NCBI GenBank assembly: GCA_017527675.1
Contig: JAFXPU010000024.1
Coordinates: forward strand, 62,001 to 126,000
Reading direction: 5' to 3'
From: Bacilli bacterium
GTDB lineage: Bacteria; Bacillota_I; Bacilli_A; RF39; UBA660
Length of the DNA: 64,000 nt
The translations under genes and the position numbers were made by a program. This document shows positions 50,887 to 60,430 of this stretch, in pieces; the stretch's first letter is position 1; every line of letters begins with the position of its first letter. The notes beneath the pieces are model-generated. The model saw only the letters and a program-made list of their open reading frames with translations. It was not told the origin of the DNA and did no database searches.

Positions 50887-51861
50887 ATGGATAAATATAA
50901 TTCAGAAGGATTCATCTCTGAAAATGGTCAATATTATAAAATAGAAGGCAAATTAGTTCCAATTGCAGAATATGAGGCTAAGAATAAAGGACCAGAAGTT
51001 GCTAAAACTGATGAGAAAAAAGAAGGCGAGCCAGAAAAAAAATGCAAAAAGAAATTACATCCAATGAAGGTTGCTTTAATCGTTGTTGGAGGTGCAGCAA
51101 CAATGACTGCTATATTGGCTGGAACAATAAAAATTGCAATTAGTAGTAAGGAAAAAGCATACGATAAGTTATTAAATAGTGAACGTATTAGAACTACTAG
51201 TATTTATGGTTTAGTTGATCAAAATAGAACGTCTGTTGATGAATTATTAGATCAAGATAGATATGAGTATGAATCATTTGAAAAATTAAGACAACTTTTA
51301 AATGCTAAGAGAAGAATGATTGATCCAAAAGTTGAAACATTGCATGCTGTTAGTTCATATACAATTGATTATAATGATATTGATTTTGATCGTATTAATG
51401 CATTAGATTGTGATTATTATGCTTATTATGAAGAAATGTGTAATTATCAAAATACTGATAAAGAAAAATATAATGAAGCATTAGCAAACTTTAATAGAGT
51501 TTGTGCAGAATTAAAATCAATTGGTAAGGCAATTGATAAATATGAAAAAGATCATGGTAGTCAAATATTTGAAACAATAGCTAATGATGTTTTGGTTTCA
51601 AAAGTTGTTGATGCTGAAGGATTAAATTATCGCGATGTATCAAATATTAAGGGTATATATAATAGTAATGGTAAATTAAAAGTTATATTTGAGTATAATG
51701 GTGAAATATATACCACTACATTTAATAATGAGAAAGATGCTCATGCCAAAAGCATTGCTAAGGATTATGCAAGTGATAATTTATTAGATGCTATGCATGA
51801 GGTTAAAATTTTGGCTGCAGATCAAGATTATGATAATATGAAAACAAAAAAGACGAAATAA
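50887..51861 (+). CDS. Uncharacterised single-span membrane protein
   Basis: 324 residues from the ATG at 50887, after GGAGG. A polar start with QYYKIEGKLVPIAEYE, a Lys/Glu-rich stretch, one membrane span at about 62-85, then a charged helical domain of about 240 residues. No family is recognised. A terminator shared with gmk follows. Confidence 0.55.
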   Translation: MDKYNSEGFISENGQYYKIEGKLVPIAEYEAKNKGPEVAKTDEKKEGEPEKKCKKKLHPMKVALIVVGGAATMTAILAGTIKIAISSKEKAYDKLLNSERIRTTSIYGLVDQNRTSVDELLDQDRYEYESFEKLRQLLNAKRRMIDPKVETLHAVSSYTIDYNDIDFDRINALDCDYYAYYEEMCNYQNTDKEKYNEALANFNRVCAELKSIGKAIDKYEKDHGSQIFETIANDVLVSKVVDAEGLNYRDVSNIKGIYNSNGKLKVIFEYNGEIYTTTFNNEKDAHAKSIAKDYASDNLLDAMHEVKILAADQDYDNMKTKKTK

Positions 51862-51874
51862 ATCGTCTTTTTTT
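51846..51874. terminator. Bidirectional terminator before gmk
   Basis: AAAAAGACGA pairs with TCGTCTTTTT. Confidence 0.85.
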
Positions 51875-52538
51875 ATTCATTAATAAATTCCTTATTCATT
51901 AATTCTTCATGTAATTTTTCCTCAGGGTTATTTAAGAATACTTCTTCAATACGATCAACACGACATTTTTCAGCTAGTATAATACCTTCAACTTTTTTAG
52001 TAGCATTTTTAACTAAATCATTAACAACAACATAGTTATACTTAGTAACCTCATTTATCTCATTATAAGCTGTTTTAAATCTTTCTAATATTTTATCTTT
52101 TGATTCCGTATGACGATTAATTAATCTAGTTTTTAACTCATCCATAGAAGGTGGCATAATAAATATACAAATTGCTTCGGCAATTTTTTCTTTTATCTTT
52201 AAAGCACCTTGAATATCAATTTCTAAAATAACATCATAACCTTTATTTAATTTTTCTTCAATTTTATCTTTTGGAGTACCATAATATTGATTGTTGTGAA
52301 CAATAGCATATTCTAGAAATTTATCATCTTTTATTCTTTGTTCAAATTCTTCTTTAGTTACAAAAAAATACTCTTTACCATTTTTTTCTTGTCCACGTGG
52401 TTCACGAGTAGTCATTGATGTTGATATCCATATATTTTTATTTTTTCTAAGTTGTTCGCATATAGTACCTTTTCCAGCTCCAGATGGACCTGATATAACT
52501 ATTAATAAACCTTGTTCTTTTGTTTTTAAAATATTCAT
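51873..52538 (-). CDS. gmk: Guanylate kinase
   Basis: 221 residues. Gmk turns GMP into GDP. The P-loop is VISGPSGAGKGTI, the GMP-binding motif is STSMTTREPRGQEKNGKEYFFV, and DVILEIDIQGALKIK follows. The start at 52538 is set by AGGAGGG four bases upstream; a longer frame adds eight residues without support. There is no rpoZ gene next to it, unlike in many Bacillota. Confidence 0.96.
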   Translation of the reverse strand: MNILKTKEQGLLIVISGPSGAGKGTICEQLRKNKNIWISTSMTTREPRGQEKNGKEYFFVTKEEFEQRIKDDKFLEYAIVHNNQYYGTPKDKIEEKLNKGYDVILEIDIQGALKIKEKIAEAICIFIMPPSMDELKTRLINRHTESKDKILERFKTAYNEINEVTKYNYVVVNDLVKNATKKVEGIILAEKCRVDRIEEVFLNNPEEKLHEELMNKEFINE

Positions 52539-52636
52539 AAATCCCTCCTTATATATAATCATATTATATCTTATTTTTGATAAATAGCAATATTGAAAAA
52601 TAAAAATAATTTTGCTATAATTATCTAGGTGGTTGT

Positions 52637-53110
52637 ATGAAAAGATACGTAATTGTTTTATTACTTCTATTATTTGTAGTAGTAGGATGTAATAATAATA
52701 CTAAAAAAGAGAATAATAACAATAATAATAAGCATACACCAACGCCAACTCCAGCTGAGGAAAGTTTTGTTGTTATAAATCTATTTCATTGGTCAGAATG
52801 CTCTCATTGTCAAGAAGAAATAGAATGGTTAAAAGAAGTTGAAAAAAGAAATGATAAAATAAAGGTTAATTATTATGAGGTAACTGAATATGAGGATTTA
52901 GTTGATCAAGTTAGAACTGAATTAGGTATTATGGGAGAAGGTGTTCCTTTAACAGTTATTGGTTCAGATTATATTTTAGGTTTTAGTGATTCAATGAAAG
53001 CTAGAATAATGAATCTAGTTGATAAATATCAAGAAAAAGATTATTGTGATATAGTACCTTTAATTGAAAATAGTGAAGATACAACTAATTGTTACTTACA
53101 AAATTCTTAA
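52637..53110 (+). CDS. Thioredoxin-like lipoprotein
   Basis: 157 residues. A lipobox VVGC (Cys18) is followed by an Asn/Lys and Thr-Pro linker, then a small thioredoxin-fold domain. The redox motif is Cys-Ser-His-Cys in WSECSHCQEEIEWL and the cis-Pro loop is GEGVPLTVI. It should act as an extracytoplasmic thiol oxidoreductase. Two further Cys lie in the tail. A second protein of this kind is encoded at 60428-61111. Confidence 0.85.
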   Translation: MKRYVIVLLLLLFVVVGCNNNTKKENNNNNNKHTPTPTPAEESFVVINLFHWSECSHCQEEIEWLKEVEKRNDKIKVNYYEVTEYEDLVDQVRTELGIMGEGVPLTVIGSDYILGFSDSMKARIMNLVDKYQEKDYCDIVPLIENSEDTTNCYLQNS

Positions 53111-53172
53111 AAATAATAAAAAAGTATTGAAAAAGGCAAGTTAATTTGTTATAATTAATTTGCTTGTTAAAT

Positions 53173-53249
53173 GGCGATGTAGCTCAGTTGGCTAGAGCAC
53201 ATGGTTCATACCCATGGTGTCGAGAGTTCGAATCTCCCCGTCGCTACCA
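53173..53249 (+). tRNA. tRNA-Met (CAT)
   Basis: A cloverleaf with anticodon loop TTCATAC, T-loop TTCGAAT and encoded CCA. Elongator Met and a lysidine-modified Ile-CAT cannot be told apart with certainty by eye. The acceptor pair G1-T72 is weak. Confidence 0.92.
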
Positions 53250-53257
53250 AAGAGTAT

Positions 53258-53284
53258 AACTCGAACTAATAGTTCGAGTTTTTA
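53258..53284 (+). terminator. Terminator after tRNA-Met
   Basis: AACTCGAACT, AAT loop, AGTTCGAGTT, then T. Confidence 0.85.
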
Positions 53285-53332
53285 TTTTTATAAAATATGA
53301 TATAATTATATAAGAATTGTAAGGTGATAAAA

Positions 53333-53554
53333 ATGATGAGTCCAGAAACATTTATAACAGGTTTAGAAGATAAAAGTTATGCAGAATTATTAATAGAAAG
53401 AGAAAAACTATTAGAGAAGATAAAAGAATTTGAAAATAGTCCTCACCAACAACCTATATTTGATATACAACCATCACTAGATACTAGATATAAGTGTAAT
53501 TTATTATATTTAGCTAAATTATGTGAATTAATTGAGAAAAAATATAAGGGGTAA
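53333..53554 (+). CDS. Uncharacterised 73-residue protein
   Basis: A small helical protein with an acidic coiled stretch and a Pro/Gln loop. I chose the ATG at 53333 because AAGGTGA then has normal spacing. It ends 2 bases before the TfoX-like gene and is likely co-translated with it. No family is recognised. Confidence 0.55.
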   Translation: MMSPETFITGLEDKSYAELLIEREKLLEKIKEFENSPHQQPIFDIQPSLDTRYKCNLLYLAKLCELIEKKYKG

Positions 53555-53556
53555 TT

Positions 53557-53853
53557 ATGGCATCAACAAAAAGTTATAGAGATTTTATATTAGAACAATT
53601 AAGATTATTAGATAATATTAATTGCAAATCAATGATGGGGGAATATCTTCTTTATTATAATGGAATATTATTTGGTGGTATTTATGATGATCGATTATTA
53701 GTTAAAAAAGTTAATGGTAATCAAAAATATAATATGCAAGAAGCAATTCCTTATGATTGTGCTAAAGCAATGTATTTAGTTAGTGATGTAGATAGTCCTG
53801 AATTATTAAAAGAAATTGTTTTAGATACATGTAAAGATTTAAAAAAAATATGA
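53557..53853 (+). CDS. TfoX N-terminal-domain protein
   Basis: 98 residues. The segment KSMMGEYLLYYNGILFGGIYDDRLLVK is the core of the TfoX N-terminal domain. In proteobacteria TfoX controls competence; the stand-alone domain in Bacillota is of unknown role. AAGGGG precedes the ATG. Confidence 0.88.
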   Translation: MASTKSYRDFILEQLRLLDNINCKSMMGEYLLYYNGILFGGIYDDRLLVKKVNGNQKYNMQEAIPYDCAKAMYLVSDVDSPELLKEIVLDTCKDLKKI

Positions 53854-53990
53854 TATAATAATGCATATGATTATGATTAATTATTATAATTTTAATAAAT
53901 GTTAAGATACTTTGACAAACTTCCAAAGAACTTTGGTAGATTTGTTAATTGGACTTCTTATATAATTGTTAGTGAAAGAAGGGATGATAT

Positions 53991-54398
53991 ATGGCATTAG
54001 GTCAAAATATTTTAGAATTTAGAAAGAAAAATGGTCTTTCACAAGAACAATTAGGAGAAAAAGTAAATGTAACAAGACAAACTATTTCTAACTGGGAACT
54101 TGGAGAAACTACTCCAAATCCAGAACAATTAAAATTATTATCAAAGACTTTAAATGTAAGTGTCGATGAGTTAGTTGATAATGATTTAGAAAATGTTGTT
54201 TTATCTAAAGTTAAATTAACAGAGAAACATACAAGAACAATTAAAAGAATTCTTAAATGGTTATTTGCAGGATTTATTACTTTTTTAGTAATTGATATTG
54301 TGGCATTTATAATTTGTTTCTTTGGTAAGTTAGGACCATTTGAAAAAACTAAATCTGAAAGTAAATTACCTTATGTAATTGAAAGTAGAATTGATTAA
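53991..54398 (+). CDS. XRE regulator with a membrane segment
   Basis: 135 residues. An HTH domain at about 5-60 (LSQEQLGEKVNVTRQTISNWE) is followed by a linker and one membrane span at about 88-108. Such membrane-tethered XRE proteins are common in Bacillota. Upstream at 53919-53945 there is an inverted repeat (CTTCCAAAG and CTTTGGTAG) that may be its operator. Confidence 0.88.
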   Translation: MALGQNILEFRKKNGLSQEQLGEKVNVTRQTISNWELGETTPNPEQLKLLSKTLNVSVDELVDNDLENVVLSKVKLTEKHTRTIKRILKWLFAGFITFLVIDIVAFIICFFGKLGPFEKTKSESKLPYVIESRID

Positions 54399-54426
54399 AA
54401 AAAATAGTCATAAGACTATTTTTTTA
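54398..54426. terminator. Bidirectional terminator
   Basis: AAAAATAGTC, ATAA loop, GACTATTTTT, between two convergent genes. Confidence 0.85.
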
Positions 54427-55059
54427 GTATTCAGTAAAATAATAATGTACTGTTATTTTTTTAATTTTATCATTTTCTATTTCCGTTTTATATCCTGCAC
54501 CATTACGGTAAAAAGGAAAGTTAACATCATTTTTGCAATCAACAATGACTTCATTTTCAACTCTTTTTTTATGCTCTTCATAACTATCACCAAGGATATC
54601 TTTAAATAAGTTTTCAAATCTTGTATCTTTCTTTTTAGGCTTACTCACTTGTCTAATTAATTCTTCTTTAACAAGTGCTGCAGTAACACTACCTAAAACT
54701 CTAGCATTCAATACTTCTATATAATTTTTCTTTTTACATACAATAAATAAACAAGGATCAAAAACATATTCAATATTATTATATTTAAAACAAATCCATG
54801 AATGGTAGTAATTAGTAGTATTTTCATTTAAATCAAGGTAACCACGTTCAATATAATCATCATCCTTAAAAAAGACGATAGCTGATTCTGTGGTTTCCCA
54901 ACACCATCCTTCAAGAATATCTTTGCTTGCTAAATCAAATATGTTACCACTATAGAATTGATTATTTCTTTTACCATAGGTTTCAATATTTAGATTATTT
55001 AATATATCTAATAAATAAATTAATACATCTTTATTGTTAGTTGTTAATTTAGGATTCAT
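54424..55059 (-). CDS. Uncharacterised protein with a transglutaminase-like Cys-His-Asp pattern
   Basis: 211 residues. GWCWETTESAIVFF supplies a Cys at a helix start. YYHSWICFKYNNIEYVFDP supplies His and Asp at the spacing seen in papain-like and transglutaminase-like folds. There is no signal peptide. The match is by pattern only. AGGAGG lies ahead of the ATG. Confidence 0.55.
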   Translation of the reverse strand: MNPKLTTNNKDVLIYLLDILNNLNIETYGKRNNQFYSGNIFDLASKDILEGWCWETTESAIVFFKDDDYIERGYLDLNENTTNYYHSWICFKYNNIEYVFDPCLFIVCKKKNYIEVLNARVLGSVTAALVKEELIRQVSKPKKKDTRFENLFKDILGDSYEEHKKRVENEVIVDCKNDVNFPFYRNGAGYKTEIENDKIKKITVHYYFTEY

Positions 55060-55161
55060 ATTATTCCTCCATTTGAATAGTTTATATTATATATTATTTT
55101 ATTTAATATTGCAATTTAAATCTTTTATGATAAAATAATGGGTGATGAAGGGAGTGTTATA

Positions 55162-55902
55162 ATGTATAAGTATTATCCAGAGTTAAATACTATATGGAAG
55201 ATTAAAATATATACTCCAATAACCAAGATTGCAAAAGATTATACAATTCCACCTTGTTATTATATAAATCCTAATGGTGATTTATGTAATGGTTTTGGTG
55301 ATAATCATAAAAAAGCTAATGTACTTGGTACATATAAATTAGTTAAAGATGCTTTTTTTAATCGTCAAGTAAATATTAATAATGAAATAAAATATGTATC
55401 ATTAAAAGAAATATATATTCATGATTTAGAAAGATTAAAAAAAATTTGCCAGACAAATAAAATAGATGTTATAGATTCACTTGAATATTTAAATAATTTA
55501 TGTTGTGATTTAGATGATCCTAAGATTGTTGCTTTAACAATTGGAAATATAAAATCAAGAATAATCTTTTTAGAAAAATTTATTAAATTAGAAGAAACAT
55601 CTAAAGATAAAAAAGCCGATTTGCAAAAAATAATTGCTGCTACTCATGATGATATAAATGATATTTTAGTTAGATATTGTAATTTTAATAAGATAGAACC
55701 AAATTTAAATAATGTTATTACAACAGCATCTTTAAATTTTTCAGATTTTGAAAATTATCTTGTTAGAAATTGGACAATTGATATAGTTCCTAAATTGGAT
55801 TTAGAAAATGCAAATAATGATGATACATATACAACAATGGTTTTAAATAATTATTTAGATAAGAATCCCGAATTTGCAGATAAAATTAAAATAATAAAAT
55901 AA
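55162..55902 (+). CDS. Uncharacterised 246-residue protein
   Basis: A soluble protein starting at the ATG at 55162, after GGGAG. The first 60 residues are aromatic and Pro-rich (IPPCYYINPNGDLCNGFGDNH); the rest is helical. No family is recognised. Confidence 0.5.
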   Translation: MYKYYPELNTIWKIKIYTPITKIAKDYTIPPCYYINPNGDLCNGFGDNHKKANVLGTYKLVKDAFFNRQVNINNEIKYVSLKEIYIHDLERLKKICQTNKIDVIDSLEYLNNLCCDLDDPKIVALTIGNIKSRIIFLEKFIKLEETSKDKKADLQKIIAATHDDINDILVRYCNFNKIEPNLNNVITTASLNFSDFENYLVRNWTIDIVPKLDLENANNDDTYTTMVLNNYLDKNPEFADKIKIIK

Positions 55903-55929
55903 AAAAGACATTATTTAATGTCTTTTTTT
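55901..55929. terminator. Bidirectional terminator
   Basis: AAAAGACATT and AATGTCTTTT form the stem between convergent genes. Confidence 0.85.
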
Positions 55930-56345
55930 AATACTTTTCCACTTATAACTTTATTCATTGCTTGTTCTTTAAAACTAGGTAATATATTCTCATCGTAATA
56001 AAAATCATAATTACTTATTGTTTCGTTTTGAATTGTTTCATAAATATCTTGATTTAATAAAATATCAGTACCATTTAACTTAATTATTTGACTATCTGAA
56101 AATGCTAAATCATTTATTTCATTATTAAATTGTTTTATTTTCTTGCTACAAGCAGGACAGAAGAATAAATCAATTTCCCCAATCTTATGTGGTCTTATAT
56201 CAGGTATTTTAAAAACTATAGAATGATTACAAGCATTTTGTAATTCTTCTTCCTGTTTTTCTAATGTTCTAAGTTTTAAATATAAATATAATTTACTTTC
56301 GTTTATTTTATTTTTTAATGTATATATTTCTTTTTCGTTTTTCAT
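55911..56345 (-). CDS. Uncharacterised coiled-coil protein with possible zinc site
   Basis: 144 residues. An N-terminal coiled coil is followed by CNHS and FCPACSKK, a possible Cys/His zinc site. The C-terminal half is acidic. No family is recognised. The gene is divergent from the YitT-like gene. Confidence 0.5.
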   Translation of the reverse strand: MKNEKEIYTLKNKINESKLYLYLKLRTLEKQEEELQNACNHSIVFKIPDIRPHKIGEIDLFFCPACSKKIKQFNNEINDLAFSDSQIIKLNGTDILLNQDIYETIQNETISNYDFYYDENILPSFKEQAMNKVISGKVLKKDIK

Positions 56346-56437
56346 ATAATCTCTCCAAGTACAAGTATAATTATAAAAAAATATTAATATTTAGTCAAGA
56401 TGTTTTAATATATGTTATAATTATAATAGGTGAGAGT

Positions 56438-57283
56438 GTGAAAAAGATATTATTTAAAGATATAACAGATTATATGATTATATTAATTGGTGCAGCTTTA
56501 GCTGCCTTTGCTTTAGTAAATGTCCTTGTACCTAATTCTATTTTAGATGGTGGTGTTAATGGTATAAGTATTATCATTAATAATTTAACTAATTTTAGAT
56601 TAAGTATATTAGTATTAGGAATTAATATTCCATTTATCTATCTTGGATATCGTAATTTAGGAAAAGATTTTTTAATTAAAACTATTTTTAGTATAGCTAG
56701 TTTTTCTTTATTTTTGGAATTATTTAGTCATCTTGATTATGTATTAACTGATGATCATATTTTAGCCACAGTTTATGGTAGTGTTATTTTAGGTTTAGGT
56801 GTCGGTTTAATTATTAAAAATGGTGGATGTTTAGATGGTACTGAATCAGTTGGTATCGTTATATCTAAAAAGACAAATCTAACAGTTGGTCAATTTGTTT
56901 TAATTTGTAATATTATTATATTTTCTATAGCAGGTTTTATTTATGGGGTAGATAGATCTTTATTTTCGATGTTAGCTTATTTTATTACATCTCGTGTAGT
57001 TGATATGTTATCTAGTGAACTTGCTTCATCTAAAGCAGCATTAATTATTTGTGATAATGGTTCAGAAATGTCATCAAAGATATTTAATAAAATAGGTCGT
57101 ACTTGCACTATTTTAGAAGGTAATGGACTTTTAAGTGGTAAAAAAGATATTTTATATTGTGTACTTACACGTATTGAAATATTTGAACTTAAAAAGATAG
57201 TTTTAAAACAAGACCAAAGAGCATTTATTACAATTACAGATGTATCTGAAATAATTGGTAATAATATAAAAACAACAAAATAG
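56438..57283 (+). CDS. YitT-family membrane protein
   Basis: 281 residues from a GTG that follows ATAGGTGAG. Five or six membrane spans with VPNSILDGGVNGISIII and LIIKNGGCLDGTESVGI, the two internal repeats of YitT (DUF161). A C-terminal DUF2179 domain has ILEGNGLLSGKKDILYCVLTR. The role is unknown. Genes of this family are frequent in Bacillota. Confidence 0.92.
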   Translation: MKKILFKDITDYMIILIGAALAAFALVNVLVPNSILDGGVNGISIIINNLTNFRLSILVLGINIPFIYLGYRNLGKDFLIKTIFSIASFSLFLELFSHLDYVLTDDHILATVYGSVILGLGVGLIIKNGGCLDGTESVGIVISKKTNLTVGQFVLICNIIIFSIAGFIYGVDRSLFSMLAYFITSRVVDMLSSELASSKAALIICDNGSEMSSKIFNKIGRTCTILEGNGLLSGKKDILYCVLTRIEIFELKKIVLKQDQRAFITITDVSEIIGNNIKTTK

Positions 57284-57343
57284 AATAAAAAGGGTTTTAA
57301 ATTGGTAAAAGTGTGATATAATTTATTATACCGGAGGGTTTAT

Positions 57344-58924
57344 ATGAAAGATAATGATTATGAAACACGAAGACATAAATTGGTTTTAGAGAGAATATCA
57401 AATGCTAGAAATATTAAAGAATTACCTAATATTACTTTATCAAGTTTAGCTAAGTTTTTAGCAGATAATGTATATTTTGATAAACGCCATATTCAAGCAA
57501 AAGAGTTTAAACCATTTATCATTAAAATGATTGATAATGGTTATGATATTGGTGGTGCTGTTAAAGATTGTTTTATAGATATATTAGTTAAAAATTATCC
57601 TAATCATAGTGAAGAGGAATTTAATGAGATGTATCAAAAAATTATTGGCACAGGACGTATTAATAATATGTTTATTGAGATGTCTTTAAGAGGACAAAAA
57701 ATTCAAGATATGCAAGATGAATTAGATTTAGAAAAACATAAAGAAAATCTTGAAAGTATTAAAAATGCAAGTACTGTAAAAGAAATAGATGGTATTCAAA
57801 CTTATGATTTAGAATCTTTAATTGTTAAGGATACAAAAAATGAAATTGTTGAAATTAATAAAAATAAGTTAACTAATTTAATTTATGTAATTTATAATAA
57901 AAAAGATTATCAAGAAATTGATAATGAAATAGCTAATATTTGTAAATCATATAATTTATCAAGTGAGGATTATTATATAATGTATAATCAAGTATTATCT
58001 GGTATTATGTTAGATAAAAAAATTGGTTATGTTGTTGAGGAATTAAGATTTAAAGAAAAACAAATAAAAAGTATTTATAAAAATGAACACTTACTTGTTA
58101 TGGAAAAAATAAATGGAGCAATGGATTTAAATCAACTACCTCATTATCCTCATACCTATGCTTTATGTCAGTATTTATCTGCTAATTCTAAAGTTGATAA
58201 TTCAAAAATAATTCCCGCTGAAAAATTTGCTAATTTAGTAGAAATATTAATATCTGGAAAAAGTATTAATAGTAGGGTAGCTAAAGATGAATTAAAGAAA
58301 ATTATTGATAATAACAAGATTAAAACTAATTTTGATTTATTACATGATAAATTAAGTTCACTTCCAAGACTTAATTATTTGATAGAAGAAATAATTTTAA
58401 TTAGAAAAAGAGAAAAAGAATTTACTAATGATGAATTTATTGATATTGAATTATATATTGTACCAACACCTAATTCGCCAGAACATGGTGGAGTGCATTA
58501 TACTTTATTTAAAAATGAAGTTAGTAATTTAGATTTAAAAGCTCTTGTTCCAAATTACAGTTCTTTAGATGAATTAGAAGAAAAGGTAAGGGAAGTATCT
58601 CCATCATTCAAAAAAATAGGTGGTATTATTCTAAAACAAAATGAACGTATTTCTTTACCAACTGGTTCTAATCTTAAGTTTTATCGTGGTAAAGTAGGGG
58701 AAGAATCAATAGCTTCTGCTGAAAGTGATCGTTTAGCTAAGATAGAAGAATTAGCTGCTAAACAAAATAGACTATTAGAATTACAAGCTCAAAAAAGAGC
58801 TGAGTTTGATGAACAACAAAAAGTAACATCTGAACAATTAAAAGAAATTCAAAAAGAATTAATTAAATTAACAACCAATGACGAAGATACATCATATAAG
58901 AAAAAGGGATTAAAAAATGAATAA
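57344..58924 (+). CDS. Uncharacterised protein with internal repeats and coiled-coil tail
   Basis: 526 residues. Segments beginning near residues 10, 135 and 250 resemble each other (ERISNARNIKELP, ESIKNASTVKEID, EKINGAMDLNQLP). That gives three helical units of about 120 residues. A small domain with a GGIILKQNERISLP strand and a long Glu/Gln-rich coiled coil end the protein. There is no signal peptide. It overlaps the DUF1292 gene by 8 bases. Confidence 0.55.
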   Translation: MKDNDYETRRHKLVLERISNARNIKELPNITLSSLAKFLADNVYFDKRHIQAKEFKPFIIKMIDNGYDIGGAVKDCFIDILVKNYPNHSEEEFNEMYQKIIGTGRINNMFIEMSLRGQKIQDMQDELDLEKHKENLESIKNASTVKEIDGIQTYDLESLIVKDTKNEIVEINKNKLTNLIYVIYNKKDYQEIDNEIANICKSYNLSSEDYYIMYNQVLSGIMLDKKIGYVVEELRFKEKQIKSIYKNEHLLVMEKINGAMDLNQLPHYPHTYALCQYLSANSKVDNSKIIPAEKFANLVEILISGKSINSRVAKDELKKIIDNNKIKTNFDLLHDKLSSLPRLNYLIEEIILIRKREKEFTNDEFIDIELYIVPTPNSPEHGGVHYTLFKNEVSNLDLKALVPNYSSLDELEEKVREVSPSFKKIGGIILKQNERISLPTGSNLKFYRGKVGEESIASAESDRLAKIEELAAKQNRLLELQAQKRAEFDEQQKVTSEQLKEIQKELIKLTTNDEDTSYKKKGLKNE

Positions 58925-59162
58925 TAAGATCTTTACTATATTAGAAAATGGTGTAAAAATATCTTATGATGTTATCTTAACTTTTAAAAGTGAAAAAACG
59001 CATAAGAACTATGTTGTATATACAGATAATAGTTTAGATGAAGATAATAAATTAAAGATATATGCAGCTATTTATAATCCTGATACATTTGAATTTATAG
59101 CTACTGTTGATACTACTGAAGAATGGATAGAGATAAATAAAATATTAGAAAAAGTATTATAA
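58917..59162 (+). CDS. DUF1292-family protein
   Basis: 81 residues with the pattern of DUF1292 (YVVYTDNSLDEDNKLKIYAAIY). The family is small, cytosolic and widespread in Bacillota, with no known role. It overlaps the preceding gene and is likely coupled to it. Confidence 0.8.
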   Translation: MNNKIFTILENGVKISYDVILTFKSEKTHKNYVVYTDNSLDEDNKLKIYAAIYNPDTFEFIATVDTTEEWIEINKILEKVL

Positions 59163-59187
59163 AAAACAGATATATATCTGTTTTTTT
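59161..59187 (+). terminator. Terminator after the DUF1292 gene
   Basis: AAAAAACAGATA and TATCTGTTTTTT form the stem. Confidence 0.8.
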
Positions 59188-59210
59188 GGTATAATAATAA
59201 TGGTGATAAT

Positions 59211-60401
59211 ATGGATGAAAAATATATTAAACTACTTGTAGATAAGTGTTTATGGTTTAATAACAAGAGTTTATTAATTAGTTATAATAAATTAAATAAA
59301 GATTTTGTTAATAAATTAGTTAATTATGCTAAGACTAAAGGTACTGATGATGTCTTCTTAGAAGAAATAGATTATAATTATAAGCATGATTTACTTAAAG
59401 AAAGTACAATTGATGAGATTAAAGAAAATGATTATTTTAAGGCTATAAATTGGAATGAATATGCTAAAAAGGATGCAACTTTTTTATTCATTGAATCTGA
59501 AATGCCTGGTTTAATGGATGATATTGAACCTGAAAAATTAGCTTTAGAATCATATATAAGAAGATCTACTAAACCAGTTTATAATGAAAAAAGAGATAAA
59601 GGTTTAATATCTTGGTGTATTGCTGCCTATCCTAATGAAGTATGGGCACATGATTTATTTGCTACAGATGATGCTTATGATAAACTATATGATTATATTA
59701 TGAAAATGTGTATGATAGATACTAATAATCCTCTTGTTAGTTGGGATAATCAATTAACATTTGCAGATAATATGGTTAATAAACTAAATAATTTGAAAAT
59801 AAAAAAATTACATTACACTAATTCTTTAGGTACTGATTTATATTTAACTTTACCAGATAACTATTTATATGCCTCTGCTAAAGATGAAAAGGGTATTGTT
59901 AATATGCCATCATATGAAGTATTTACTTCACCTGATTATAGATGTACTGAAGGAATTGTATATTCAGCCTTACCATTAATTCATAATGGAGCCTTTATTG
60001 ATGAATTTTGGATTAAATTTGAAAAGGGTAAAGCGATTGATTGTGATGCCAAAAAGGGTAAAGAAGTACTTGAAGGTATAATTAATAGTGATCCTAATGC
60101 ATGTTATTTAGGTGAAGCTGCTTTAGTTAATAATGATTCACCAATATCTAATACAGGTTTAGTATTCAAAACTACTTTATTTGATGAAAATGCTTCCTGT
60201 CATTTAGCTTTAGGTGCTGGTTTTAATGAATGTTTAAAATATGGTTTAAAGATGAATGAAAAAGAATTATTAAGTTGTGGTATTAATCAATCTAAAAATC
60301 ACGTTGATTTTATGATTGGAACACCTGATCTTAATATTGAAGCAACTTTAGAAAATGGAGATAAAATACTAATATTTAAAGATGGTAATTTTTGTATATA
60401 A
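59211..60401 (+). CDS. M29-family aminopeptidase
   Basis: 396 residues, close to AmpS/AmpT-type enzymes. Metal ligands and the conserved environment are visible in VFTSPDYRCTEGIVYSALPL (Glu), YLGEAALV (Glu), ASCHLALGAGF (His) and NQSKNHVDFMIGTPDLNI (His, Asp). The enzyme removes N-terminal residues from peptides in the cytosol. GGTGAT precedes the ATG. Confidence 0.92.
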   Translation: MDEKYIKLLVDKCLWFNNKSLLISYNKLNKDFVNKLVNYAKTKGTDDVFLEEIDYNYKHDLLKESTIDEIKENDYFKAINWNEYAKKDATFLFIESEMPGLMDDIEPEKLALESYIRRSTKPVYNEKRDKGLISWCIAAYPNEVWAHDLFATDDAYDKLYDYIMKMCMIDTNNPLVSWDNQLTFADNMVNKLNNLKIKKLHYTNSLGTDLYLTLPDNYLYASAKDEKGIVNMPSYEVFTSPDYRCTEGIVYSALPLIHNGAFIDEFWIKFEKGKAIDCDAKKGKEVLEGIINSDPNACYLGEAALVNNDSPISNTGLVFKTTLFDENASCHLALGAGFNECLKYGLKMNEKELLSCGINQSKNHVDFMIGTPDLNIEATLENGDKILIFKDGNFCI

Positions 60402-60430
60402 AAAAAAGGATTTTTAAATCCTTTTTTTTA
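60400..60430. terminator. Bidirectional terminator
   Basis: AAAAAAAGGATTT and AAATCCTTTTTTT form the stem between convergent genes. Confidence 0.85.
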
